Of a DNA stretch of 64,000 nucleotides, positions 27,595 through 35,532 are shown in pieces. Both the position numbers and the translations under genes were made by a program. The DNA is from Alicyclobacillus fructus (lineage in GTDB: Bacteria; Bacillota; Bacilli; Alicyclobacillales; Alicyclobacillaceae): positions 62,001 through 126,000 of the forward strand of contig NZ_JAFMTY010000005.1 of NCBI RefSeq assembly GCF_017329605.1. The letters are read 5' to 3'. Under the pieces are notes generated by a model that was not told where the DNA came from, ran no database searches, and was given only the letters and a program-made list of their open reading frames with translations. Numbering within the stretch: position 1 is the first letter of the stretch; every line of letters starts with the position of its first letter.

Positions 27595-28248
27595 ATGTTC
27601 AACGGGGATTTGGTGGTCTGGCCCGTGTCCTCGACGGGCGTGTCGTATGCGTCCGCCCCGAGCCCTGAGTCAGGAAGCGCACCCGACGCCCGTCAATCGT
27701 TCGCGGACGCGCTCGCCCTCTACGCCGAGGCGCTCGCGGCAACGCCTTCCTCTGCGCTTTCTGCTCAACCTCAGGAATCGGTGGCCGCCGGCGGCGCGCC
27801 CGATGCGGCGCTCTGGCCCGCCTGGATCGCCTGGGACAGCGCCGACCCGTCGGAAGGAACGGAAGGCCAGACATTCCGTCTCGACGAGATCGTCCGCCAG
27901 GCGGCGGCCAAATACGGGGTGCCCGAAGGGCTGCTTGAGGCCGTGATCCAGCAAGAGTCGGGGGGCAACCCGAACGCCACGTCCCCGGCGGGCGCCATCG
28001 GCCTGATGCAGCTCATGCCCGCCACGGCGGCGGCGTACGGCGCCAGGCAGCCGTACGATCCGGCCGAGAACGTGGACGCGGGAGCTCACTATCTCGCCGA
28101 CCTCCTGGCGCGGTATCAGGGCAACGTCGCGCTTGCACTCGCCGCGTACAACGCGGGACCGGAGGCGGTGGACGCCTACGGCGGCGTGCCTCCGTATCCC
28201 GAGACGCAAGCGTACGTGCGCGCCGTTTTGGACAAGGCCGGCCTGTGA
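27595..28248 (+). CDS. Lytic transglycosylase (SLT) domain protein
   Basis: 217 residues. The C-terminal SLT domain (about residues 95-217) begins RQAAAKYGVPEGLLEAVI and has the catalytic glutamate in QQESGGNPNA, then GAIGLMQLMPATAAAYG, NVDAGAHYLADLL and AYNAGPEAV. Such enzymes cut peptidoglycan between MurNAc and GlcNAc with ring formation. The first 90 residues are Ala/Ser/Pro-rich with no signal peptide, so the route out of the cytoplasm is unclear. AGGGAGG lies 7 bases before the ATG at 27595. The gene converges on gpr with only three bases between the stops. Confidence 0.85.
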   Translation: MFNGDLVVWPVSSTGVSYASAPSPESGSAPDARQSFADALALYAEALAATPSSALSAQPQESVAAGGAPDAALWPAWIAWDSADPSEGTEGQTFRLDEIVRQAAAKYGVPEGLLEAVIQQESGGNPNATSPAGAIGLMQLMPATAAAYGARQPYDPAENVDAGAHYLADLLARYQGNVALALAAYNAGPEAVDAYGGVPPYPETQAYVRAVLDKAGL

Positions 28249-28251
28249 TGG

Positions 28252-29283
28252 TCAGTGCGTCACCAGGTCGGCGTCCTCGAAGGTCATGGCCGGATGGAGG
28301 GCCACATTCATGCTCTTGGCGATCACGTACGCGACGTTCTCCATGAACTCGTCCACTTCCTTGGGCGCCACGACGAGATTCTGCTCGACGGGCTCGAGAA
28401 CCTCGCGCACCAACTGCCACTTCTCCGGGCCCGTGAGCTTGTCGAAGAGCCGATTGGCGGCGTTGCCCGGCGCTTGGCGCCCCAGTTCTCGAAACACGAG
28501 TTCGATGGCGTCGCTCGCGATGGTGGCTGCATCGACGACGGTCGGTACGCCGATGGCGATGACGGGTACGCCGAGCGTCTCGCGATCGATAGCTTTGCGG
28601 TGATTGCCCACCCCCGCGCCGGGCTGGATCCCGGCGTCCGACAGTTGAATGGTCCGGTGCAGGCGCTCGAGCGATCGCGCCGCCAAGGCGTCAACCGCGA
28701 TCACGACATCGGGCTTGATTCGCTCTACGACGCCCATGACCACTTCGCTCGTCTCGATGCCCGTGAGGCCGAGCACCCCGGGAGCGAGCGCCGCGATCGA
28801 GCGGTAGCCTTCGCCGTCGCCCAACACCTCGGGCATGTAGGTGAACAGGTGGCGCGTCACGAACAGGCGATTCACCACCATGGGCCCGAGCGCGTCTGCC
28901 GTCACGTGTTCGTTCCCAAGGCCGACGACGAGCGCCGTGCCGGCTCTCGCGGGCAGAAGGCGCTTCAACTCCTCGGCGAGAATCCTCGTAAGCCTGTCCT
29001 CCAAATCAAAATCGCGGCGGCGCATCCCGGGCGCCTCGATGGTGACATACGTGCCTTTGCGCTTCCCAAGGCGCCGCGCGGCGAGTTCGGTGCGCACGCG
29101 AACTCGCGTGACCACAACACCTTCATGCTCCTCCCGATCCTCTTCCACGCCTCGAATCTGGCCTTCCTTCAGGGCGAGCTCTCTCGCCTCCACCGCGAGA
29201 TCCGTGCGCGGGGACGACTTCGATATGGGCAAGTGGCGCGGTTTGAGGCGCACCTTGCGAGCAGAGTCCCACGAAATGAGCAT
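28252..29283 (-). CDS. gpr: Spore germination endopeptidase GPR
   Basis: 343 residues, the family length. GPR degrades small acid-soluble spore proteins during germination. An N-terminal propeptide is followed by TDLAVEARE (about residue 28), which resembles the GPR cleavage site and is where the zymogen processes itself. Further marks are VVGLGNEHVTADALGPMVV, EVVMGVVERIKPDVVIAVDALAARS and LGVPVIAIGVPTVVDA. GAGGAGGGGG precedes the ATG. A SigmaG-type promoter was looked for upstream and not found with confidence. Confidence 0.95.
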   Translation of the reverse strand: MLISWDSARKVRLKPRHLPISKSSPRTDLAVEARELALKEGQIRGVEEDREEHEGVVVTRVRVRTELAARRLGKRKGTYVTIEAPGMRRRDFDLEDRLTRILAEELKRLLPARAGTALVVGLGNEHVTADALGPMVVNRLFVTRHLFTYMPEVLGDGEGYRSIAALAPGVLGLTGIETSEVVMGVVERIKPDVVIAVDALAARSLERLHRTIQLSDAGIQPGAGVGNHRKAIDRETLGVPVIAIGVPTVVDAATIASDAIELVFRELGRQAPGNAANRLFDKLTGPEKWQLVREVLEPVEQNLVVAPKEVDEFMENVAYVIAKSMNVALHPAMTFEDADLVTH

Positions 29284-29305
29284 CCATCCCCCTCCTCTTC
29301 GTCTG

Positions 29306-29335
29306 TTGCGGTACTCCCCGAGGATGTGTTACACT
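29306..29335 (+). promoter_or_regulatory. SigA promoter for rpsT
   Basis: TTGCGG (29306-29311), 18 bases, TACACT (29330-29335), about 80 bases before the rpsT start. A TGT triplet just before the -10 strengthens it. Confidence 0.5.
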
Positions 29336-29413
29336 CTCTGTCGTCTGTAGATTGCCGCCCGGCCCGGTTTCCATGCCGATGCGTCGGCGAGTTGTGAGAA
29401 GCGAGGTGACATC

Positions 29414-29701
29414 ATGGCCAACATCAAATCCGCGAAGAAGCGGGTGTTGATCACGAAGCGCAACACGCTGCGCAACCGTTCCATCAAGTCGGCTCTGCGC
29501 ACGCATATCCGCAAGTTTGAAGCGGCGTTCGCGGCTCAGGACGTGGAGGAAGCGCAGGCTCGTCTCCGCACGGCGCTCCGCGCTTTGGACAAGGCAGTGA
29601 CCAAGGGCGTGATCCACCGCAACACGGCCGCGCGCAAGAAATCCCGCCTCGCGAAGCGCTTCAACGCGCTGTTGAACGAAAAGCAGGCTCAGCAGGCTTG
29701 A
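29414..29701 (+). CDS. rpsT: 30S ribosomal protein S20
   Basis: 95 residues. It begins MANIKSAKKRVLITKRNTLR and continues with the basic helices of bS20 (SALRTHIRKFEAA, LDKAVTKGVIHRNTAARKKS). S20 is a primary binder of 16S rRNA. It is a single-gene unit on the plus strand, with its own promoter and terminator, opposite to gpr as in Bacillus. Confidence 0.98.
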   Translation: MANIKSAKKRVLITKRNTLRNRSIKSALRTHIRKFEAAFAAQDVEEAQARLRTALRALDKAVTKGVIHRNTAARKKSRLAKRFNALLNEKQAQQA

Positions 29702-29717
29702 TGATGTGTCGATTTCC

Positions 29718-30020
29718 TCAAAGGCGACTCTCGGGAGTCGCTTTTTGTTTTTGAATCAGCTGTTCCACGTGGCCATGGGCGAGATCGCGCTTGGCCAACG
29801 CCACGAGCTTGGCGACCATGGGGCCGCCCAAGTGACCGCCGATTTCGCCGGCCTGCTTGGACGTGAGCTGGCCATTCTCCTCCCCCTCGGCGTAGCCCAC
29901 GCCCAATCGATCCGCCACAAGTTTGGCGGCGGAGGGCTTTTCGGGCACTGTCCACGGCACCTGACGGATCTTGCCGTCCGGGCCGATGACGTTGACCTTC
30001 GGCACACCGCTTTCCTCCAT
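29718..30020 (-). CDS. Alpha/beta-type small acid-soluble spore protein-like protein
   Basis: 100 residues. The part from about 50 to 85 (LGVGYAEGEENGQLTSKQAG, then EIGGHLGGPMVAKLVALAKRDL) aligns with the conserved second half of alpha/beta SASPs, which coat and protect spore DNA. The first 45 residues (VNVIGPDGKIRQVPWTVPEK) are unlike classic SASPs. Where SASPs have the GPR-cut glutamate before FGV, this protein reads VADRLGV, so GPR may not cut it. I start at the ATG at 30020, eight bases after GGAGG; an ATG two codons upstream is too close to that site. A different small-protein family is possible. Confidence 0.55.
   Translation of the reverse strand: MEESGVPKVNVIGPDGKIRQVPWTVPEKPSAAKLVADRLGVGYAEGEENGQLTSKQAGEIGGHLGGPMVAKLVALAKRDLAHGHVEQLIQKQKATPESRL
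29724..29753 (+). terminator. Rho-independent terminator of rpsT, inside the end of the SASP-like gene
   Basis: GCGACTC and GAGTCGC with a 4-base loop, then TTTTTGTTTTT. The stem lies within the last codons of the minus-strand gene that ends at 29718. Confidence 0.9.
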
Positions 30021-30038
30021 GTACATCGCCTCCTTCCG

Positions 30039-31058
30039 CTACTGTGCCCGCTTGGCCGGCGACGTACTCACCGCGTTCGCAAGCTCCATGAGGACGAGAT
30101 CGAGCGCCACATCCGGCGCGAGCCTCCCGCGCTTCACGTCCCACTCCGCATCCGCGAGCACGCGCACAAGCTTCGCCAGCTGTTTGTCGGAAACGCGAGC
30201 GGACTGTTTCGCGGCCGTCCGAAGCGCATACGGATGTACGCCGAGCTCCTTGGCCCGCTGATCCAGGTTGATGGCTCCCTTCGCCAAGGCCATCAAGCGA
30301 ACCTGACGGGCCAAAAGGGCGATGAGCGAAAACGTGTCGTAGCCCTGGCGCAGAAGACCCTCCAAAGCATCGAAGACGCGCGCGACCTGACCCTGAACCG
30401 CCCAATCGATCCAGCTGAACACGCTGTCCTCCGCCACCGCGGGGACCAATTCGACGACGTGATCGCGCACAATCGGCGATCCGCCCGCGAAGGTGCGTAG
30501 CTTCACGAATTCGTTCATGGCGAGCGTCAACGACTGCGTGCGGCGCCAAAGTTCCTCCAGCGCCTCGCGGTCGATAGCCACGCCTTTCGATTGTGCCAGG
30601 CGCTCAAGTCGGGCGAGCGCGTCGCGCTCACGGCTGGGCGTCGAGCACGACACCACCGTGTGGCGCTTCGCGAGTTTCGTCACCCGGCGGCGATCGTCCA
30701 GCTTGTCGGCGGGAACGGAGAGCACCAGCGTGCGGTCGGTCACCGGATGCTCCAAATAGGCGGCCAGCCGATCCGCGTCGGAGCCCGACTTGCCGTCGGC
30801 CGTGAACGCCGTCGCGTTGCGCACGTGCACGAGCGGCCTGTCCCCGAACAGAGAGTACGAACACAGCTCGATCTCGGCCGGTTCAAACCCATCCTCCTGA
30901 TAATCAAAGCGGAGAATCGAAGAAAAAGGATGATTCCGCATCAACTCGTCGCAAAACCACTCAAAGAGCCCCGATTCGCTCCCATACAGGAGGTAAACCG
31001 GAGCCGGATCCTTGTGGATCCCACGATCGATGGCCTCGAAGATATCCAAACGCAACAC
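30039..31058 (-). CDS. holA: DNA polymerase III subunit delta
   Basis: About 339 residues. HolA is the clamp-loader subunit that opens the beta clamp. The sequence shows the family start PVYLLYGSESGLFEWFCDEL, LFGDRPLVHVRNATAF, the AAA+-like fold and the C-terminal VLADAEWDVKRGRLAPDVALDLVLMEL. The start is uncertain: GTG 31058, TTG 31055 and TTG 31049 lie 1, 4 and 10 bases after GGGAGG, and the whole initiation region is inside a hairpin. In Bacillus holA also follows the comE genes; here ndh is inserted between. Confidence 0.93.
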   Translation of the reverse strand: MLRLDIFEAIDRGIHKDPAPVYLLYGSESGLFEWFCDELMRNHPFSSILRFDYQEDGFEPAEIELCSYSLFGDRPLVHVRNATAFTADGKSGSDADRLAAYLEHPVTDRTLVLSVPADKLDDRRRVTKLAKRHTVVSCSTPSRERDALARLERLAQSKGVAIDREALEELWRRTQSLTLAMNEFVKLRTFAGGSPIVRDHVVELVPAVAEDSVFSWIDWAVQGQVARVFDALEGLLRQGYDTFSLIALLARQVRLMALAKGAINLDQRAKELGVHPYALRTAAKQSARVSDKQLAKLVRVLADAEWDVKRGRLAPDVALDLVLMELANAVSTSPAKRAQ

Positions 31059-31094
31059 GCCTCCCGGATCGAGTATACCCGATCCGGGAGGCGT
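31057..31094 (-). terminator. 15-bp perfect hairpin between ndh and holA, covering the holA ribosome binding site
   Basis: A perfect 15-bp stem (31094-31080 with 31071-31057) and an 8-base loop. On the minus strand the 3' arm contains the GGGAGG site and the first two bases of the GTG start of holA. The following sequence is only weakly T-rich (GTTGCGTTTGG), so it is a poor classical terminator and may act on translation instead. Confidence 0.6.
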
Positions 31095-31110
31095 GACTGG
31101 ATGCGGAAAC

Positions 31111-32292
31111 TCAGATGCGCACGACTTCCTTCGCGTGATTGCCGGTCAGTCGCAGGCCGCCCAGCTCCCAGAGGTACTTCGCCTTGCTTCCTTCCTTCGC
31201 CAAAGCTCCCATCACGCCCTTGATGGGCACGCCAAGGAAGCTTCCGACGCCGACCTCCGAACCCAAAGAGCAGAGGGTGCCCCAATCGCGAGGCTTGAAC
31301 GGAAGCATCTCGCGGCGCCGCTCCCGCAGCAAAATGTTCTTCGCCGCAAGCGGCCCCATCTGCTCGGCATTCTGTGCCGTCGGCGGATAAGGCCTTCCGT
31401 TTTCGTCCTCCGCCCACGCACTGTCGCCGGCGATGAAGATCTGTTCGTCGTCGACCGACTGCAGGTATGCGTTCACCTTGGCGCGCCCGCGCCGATCCAC
31501 GGTGAAGCCGGCCTCGCTCAGGATGGGATTGGCGCGCACACCGCCGGTCCACACAATGGTGCCCGCCTCGACCTTCTCGCCGCCGTCGAGGTGAATGACA
31601 CCCTCCGTCACCTCGTTGATCTTGGCGTTCGTGCGGAGTTTCCCGCCGCGCCGGGTGATGGTCTCGACGACATATGGGCGCAGGTGCTCCGCCACCATGG
31701 GCAGGATGGTCGGCATGGCCTCAATGCACTGGACGTCGACCTTCTCCCAAGGGATGTCCAGTTCCCTGCACAACTTGGGCAGATATTCGAGGAGTTCTCC
31801 CATCAGCTCGATGCCCGTGAGACCCGCTCCCCCGAGCGCGATGCGCAGGTGGCGCTCGTCGCCGTCCTGCTTGTACAGCCTGAACTGTTCATCGATATGA
31901 CGGCGAATTTGCACCGCGGAGTCCAGATTCGTGATGCTCAGGCTGTACTCCTGCAGCCCCTTGATCCCGAAGTACTCCGACACCCAACCGAGCGCGTAGA
32001 TGAGGTAATCATACGCAATCTCTCCTTCGGAGGTCTTCAGGACGCGCCGCTCCCGATCGATGCCGGTGACGGTCGCCACCACGAGCTCAGACGAATCGTT
32101 TCTCAGGACTTCCTTGATGGGGATTTTGTACTTGTCGCCGACATCCCGGCCGCCCGCCACCTCGTGCAACAAAATCGTGAGGTAATGGTAATCGTGGTTG
32201 TTGACGAGCGTGAACGGGATCCCCTGCCTGTCCAGATAGGCCGCCGCCATCATGCCTGCGTAGCCCGCGCCAGCAATCACAATTTTGCTCAT
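31111..32292 (-). CDS. ndh: NAD(P)/FAD-dependent oxidoreductase, type II NADH dehydrogenase (NDH-2) family
   Basis: About 393 residues. It begins MSKIVIAGAGYAGMMAAAYL, an FAD-binding Rossmann fold, with a second dinucleotide fold at GGAGLTGIELMGEL (about residue 160) and a C-terminal FAD site FIAGDSAWAEDENGRPYPPTAQNAEQMG. NDH-2 enzymes pass electrons from NADH to quinone at the inner face of the membrane without pumping protons; sulfide:quinone reductase relatives look similar, but their catalytic cysteine pair is not evident. GGAGAGG precedes the ATG at 32292. A -10-like TATGAT lies at 32384-32379 with no clear -35. Confidence 0.85.
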   Translation of the reverse strand: MSKIVIAGAGYAGMMAAAYLDRQGIPFTLVNNHDYHYLTILLHEVAGGRDVGDKYKIPIKEVLRNDSSELVVATVTGIDRERRVLKTSEGEIAYDYLIYALGWVSEYFGIKGLQEYSLSITNLDSAVQIRRHIDEQFRLYKQDGDERHLRIALGGAGLTGIELMGELLEYLPKLCRELDIPWEKVDVQCIEAMPTILPMVAEHLRPYVVETITRRGGKLRTNAKINEVTEGVIHLDGGEKVEAGTIVWTGGVRANPILSEAGFTVDRRGRAKVNAYLQSVDDEQIFIAGDSAWAEDENGRPYPPTAQNAEQMGPLAAKNILLRERRREMLPFKPRDWGTLCSLGSEVGVGSFLGVPIKGVMGALAKEGSKAKYLWELGGLRLTGNHAKEVVRI

Positions 32293-32407
32293 GTGCGTCC
32301 TCTCCAGTTCCCAGTTTGCTTCGTCTTTCTTTGTCATGTCCGATCGCGCCATGCCGGACCGAACACTTCCATCGCACAATCATAGCACAACGGTGGTCGA
32401 AATCCAC

Positions 32408-33928
32408 TCATCGGCGACGGGATGGAACGCGTGCGTGGGCGATCAACACGAGCCCTGACACCATCGCGCAAGCGCCTTCGAGAGACAAAGGAGCCAGCGA
32501 CTGCAGGCTGCCCCGCCAAGAAGCGACACGGTGGACAAACCACAACACCGCGGACATGGCTCCGCACCCAACATCGCTCATCCCATGCGCACACCAGATG
32601 AGGAAAGCTACGGGCCATGCGCGCGCCATCGCCGCCGAAACGCTCCACAGGACCAAAACAGGCAGGAGCATCTCCACGGAGGGCTCGAGGATGGCCGTGG
32701 AAATGGCGGCGTACGGCGTCCATTGGCGGAACATCCACCACAGCACCGGCACCATGTAGGCATCCACCACCGCAGTGGTGACCAACCCGCGCACGAGCGG
32801 CATCCCGGCCCGGACCAGCCATGAACGAGAAGACGACTCCCTTCCTTCGTCCATGCGCTTCGGATGCATTCGCCGCCACAGCGCCTCCGCTTCACAGACC
32901 GCGAAGGCGGCGTAAAACGACAAGAGCATGCTCGGCGTCAGCAAATCCCCCGGGTCCAACACACCCGCCATGCCGGCCGACGCCCAGAGCACCGTGTAGC
33001 CGTGCACCCGTCGGCCGCACATGCTCGCCGCGATGGCATACGAGGCGCCACAAGCCGCGCGCAAAACGGCAAGTTGAAGTCCGCAGAGAAGCGCGAATCC
33101 CCAGACCACGCAAAGCGCATACACCCCGTAGGCCGCGCGCCGACCGCGTTTCCATGCGCGCCCCAACAGGGCCCCCCACGGGATGGCCGCCATGTCGAGC
33201 GCAAATCCGACGTTGGAACCGCTGGCCACCAACAGGTGCGTCACCCCAGCGGCCAAAAAGTCGGACGAGACGCTGGAGGGCAGGTCGCCCTGCGTGTCGC
33301 CGAACACCATCGACAGCGCAAGATGAATCAGCTCCCCGCCGCGAGCGTCAGACATGCGCTCCATGCTTGAATCCATCCAGGACGTGATGCGCTCGCCGAC
33401 ATCGGGGGGGACGTCGAGCGCGCGCACACGGCCTTCAAACCGTTGGAGCGGCGACAGCACGTCGAGCGCGGAAGGCGCGCGATCCGCCACCACGAACGTG
33501 CCGCTTGCCTCCAACCATTGTCCGGCTTCGACGTGGGAGCTCCCTTCCACAAACACCATCGCCTCGTAGTGGCACGGATGGCCGTCCCGGCCGTCGCGGC
33601 GCACGGCAAGCATGATCTCGGTTCTCCCGCGCACCGATTTCACACTCTGCACTTTGCCGGCGATCACGGCCCGCACGCCAGGCGGCGCGGACGGATGTGC
33701 CGGCTGAAACATCGCCCACAGGGTCCCGGTGGCGAGACCACAGCCGAGGCTGGCCGCCGTGACGGACAACAGCCGGCTGTCACGACGAAAGAGAAAAGAC
33801 CCCGCTGCTGCCGCAAGTATGGCCATCGCCGCCGCCAGGCACGCCGCTCGCCACCCCCAGACGTATCGCGGCCACTCGGCGACGAGGAACGCCGCAATCG
33901 CGCACGCGTGAAGGCGCGGACGTGTCAC
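32408..33928 (-). CDS. comEC: ComEC-type DNA uptake channel protein without the metallo-beta-lactamase domain
   Basis: About 506 residues. The N-terminal DUF4131/OB-like part (AVIAGKVQSVKSVRGRTEIM) and the membrane competence domain (GVTHLLVASGSNVGFALDM, LCGLQLAVLRAACGASYA, PSMLLSFYAAFAV) are present. ComEC moves single-stranded DNA into the cytoplasm. Full proteins are about 700-800 residues and end in a metallo-beta-lactamase domain that may degrade the other strand; here the frame stops after the last membrane helices, and ndh begins 115 bases further, so nothing is hidden downstream. The GTG start at 33928 overlaps the comEA stop in a GTGA. Confidence 0.85.
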   Translation of the reverse strand: MTRPRLHACAIAAFLVAEWPRYVWGWRAACLAAAMAILAAAAGSFLFRRDSRLLSVTAASLGCGLATGTLWAMFQPAHPSAPPGVRAVIAGKVQSVKSVRGRTEIMLAVRRDGRDGHPCHYEAMVFVEGSSHVEAGQWLEASGTFVVADRAPSALDVLSPLQRFEGRVRALDVPPDVGERITSWMDSSMERMSDARGGELIHLALSMVFGDTQGDLPSSVSSDFLAAGVTHLLVASGSNVGFALDMAAIPWGALLGRAWKRGRRAAYGVYALCVVWGFALLCGLQLAVLRAACGASYAIAASMCGRRVHGYTVLWASAGMAGVLDPGDLLTPSMLLSFYAAFAVCEAEALWRRMHPKRMDEGRESSSRSWLVRAGMPLVRGLVTTAVVDAYMVPVLWWMFRQWTPYAAISTAILEPSVEMLLPVLVLWSVSAAMARAWPVAFLIWCAHGMSDVGCGAMSAVLWFVHRVASWRGSLQSLAPLSLEGACAMVSGLVLIAHARVPSRRR

Positions 33929-34872
33929 GGCTCGCGATGTCCCGCATCGGAAGCCTGGCCGACTCCGCCGAAGGTGATGAGATCTCGCCACTTGGCCAAG
34001 GTCTTCGCGCCAATCCCCTTCACGTGCCGGAGGCTCTCCAGATCAGGGAAGGGACCGTGCGCTTGCCGATACGCGACGATGGCCGCCGCTCGTTTGGGAC
34101 CGACACCGGGCAGCGTCTCGAGCGTCTCTACATCTGCCGTATTGATGTCGATTTTTTGCCCCGAACTGACGGCAGATTTGCGCGTGCGAACCTCCCGGCT
34201 CGCGCTCGAAGTCAAGGCAGCCTGGCTTTCCGCTTCCGCGTCCCTCGCCGGCGCCGCCAGCGGCTCCGTTCCCTGCGCATCTGCCTGCTGCGAAGCGGAA
34301 GATGGCGTCGTGGCCGCGGGAATATCAATTTCTTCGCCATCCCACACGAGAGCGGCCTGATTCACGTCCTCCGCATCGGCGGCATGCACGAATCCGCCCG
34401 CGGCACGCACCGCGTCCCGCACGCGCGCCCCTTCTTGCAACGTGACGAGCCCAGGCCGCCGGACATCCCCGTGGACATCCACCTGCAACGTGGCTGCCGC
34501 GCCCGAATCGGCGTTCGTCCCTGCGAGTTCGCCATGCAGCCCTGAAGACGCAGGCACCGAGGAGACCGATTCATTGGCGGATGCACCCGTCGTCACCTGA
34601 CGCGATCCAAACCAGGCGGCCCCAACGGCGGCCCCGATCAGGAGCACCACGCGGGCATAACGCGACCAGGCGCGCAGTCTGGCGACAATGGGCAACCGCT
34701 TCTGCCCGCGCCAAGACTCGGCCGCCGATTGCGCGCCTGTCCATCCCGGAGAAGCAGCGCCGCACGCCTCCCATCCACTCTGAAACACTTCCTCCCAAGT
34801 GTCTCCGCGCCAGTCTCCCTCCGCATGAGCGGCGCGGTGCGGGCACCCGGTCTCACGAATCTCGTTCTCCAT
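33925..34872 (-). CDS. comEA: Competence protein ComEA, DNA receptor
   Basis: 315 residues, longer than Bacillus ComEA (205) because of a cytoplasmic N-terminal region of about 70 residues before the membrane helix (VVLLIGAAVGAAWFG, about 74-88). Then come an SLBB domain (LQVDVHGDVRRPGLVTLQ) and, after a low-complexity linker, the helix-hairpin-helix DNA-binding domain (KIDINTADVETLETLPGVG, then IVAYRQAHGPF and HVKGIGAKTL). ComEA holds incoming DNA at the outer face of the membrane. GGGGAGGG precedes the ATG at 34872. Confidence 0.93.
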   Translation of the reverse strand: MENEIRETGCPHRAAHAEGDWRGDTWEEVFQSGWEACGAASPGWTGAQSAAESWRGQKRLPIVARLRAWSRYARVVLLIGAAVGAAWFGSRQVTTGASANESVSSVPASSGLHGELAGTNADSGAAATLQVDVHGDVRRPGLVTLQEGARVRDAVRAAGGFVHAADAEDVNQAALVWDGEEIDIPAATTPSSASQQADAQGTEPLAAPARDAEAESQAALTSSASREVRTRKSAVSSGQKIDINTADVETLETLPGVGPKRAAAIVAYRQAHGPFPDLESLRHVKGIGAKTLAKWRDLITFGGVGQASDAGHREP

Positions 34873-35023
34873 CTGGATCCCTCCCCATCGACGTCCATGT
34901 CCCACGGATTCGATGGCCACTTGACGAACACCTGTTTGCAACGCGATCAGTTCGTGACGACTTAGGAGAGGGATGTAGAATGGCCGCAGCGACGTGAATA
35001 TGTTGCCTGAGAGGAGAGAGGCG

Positions 35024-35053
35024 TTGCCGAGCCTTTCCGGGGTCGTGTACAAT
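35024..35053 (+). promoter_or_regulatory. SigA promoter for mntR
   Basis: TTGCCG (35024-35029), 18 bases, TACAAT (35048-35053), about 30 bases before the mntR start codon. Confidence 0.6.
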
Positions 35054-35083
35054 CGAGGCAACGGTATGGGGAGGTCGAACGCG

Positions 35084-35515
35084 GTGTTGACGCCCAGCAT
35101 GGAAGACTACCTGGAGAAGATCTACGAGCTCATCCACGAAAAGGGGTATGCGCGCGTCTCGGACATCGCCAACTCCCTGGCCGTACAGCCGAGCTCCGTG
35201 ACCAAGATGCTGCAAAAGCTCGACGAAAACGAGTACGTGAGCTATGAGAAATACCGCGGCATTGTGCTCACGGCAAGAGGGCACAAAATGGGCCGCCTCA
35301 TGAAAGAGCGCCACGCCATGTTGGCGGATTTTCTGCGCATGCTCGGCGTTCAGGAGGATACGCTGCAAAAAGACGTCGAGGGCATCGAACATCACGTCAG
35401 TCCGGCCACGCTGGAGGCGCTGCAGTCGCTCGTGATGTTCCTGCAATCGCACCCCGACGTGCTGTCTTCCTTTCTCGCCTTTCGCGAGCAAGCGAACGAA
35501 CGGCCGACGCCTTGA
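35084..35515 (+). CDS. mntR: Manganese transport regulator MntR (DtxR family)
   Basis: 143 residues, against 142 in Bacillus. It begins (V)LTPSMEDYLEKIYELIHEKG, continues with the winged helix (RVSDIANSLAVQPSSVTKML) and the metal-binding dimer domain (KERHAMLADFLRMLGV, DVEGIEHHVSP). MntR is a Mn(II)-responsive repressor of manganese importers. I use the GTG at 35084, nine bases after GGGGAGG, because it reproduces the Bacillus N-terminus; an ATG at 35066 overlaps that site. It is a single plus-strand gene inside the minus-strand yqe/comE block. Confidence 0.93.
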   Translation: MLTPSMEDYLEKIYELIHEKGYARVSDIANSLAVQPSSVTKMLQKLDENEYVSYEKYRGIVLTARGHKMGRLMKERHAMLADFLRMLGVQEDTLQKDVEGIEHHVSPATLEALQSLVMFLQSHPDVLSSFLAFREQANERPTP

Positions 35516-35532
35516 TCCCTCGGGACAGGTCG

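Noticed and set aside
31072-31077. TATACT in the loop of the holA hairpin as a promoter -10
   Set aside because: No -35 at 16-18 bases and no TG extension; it is better explained as loop sequence.
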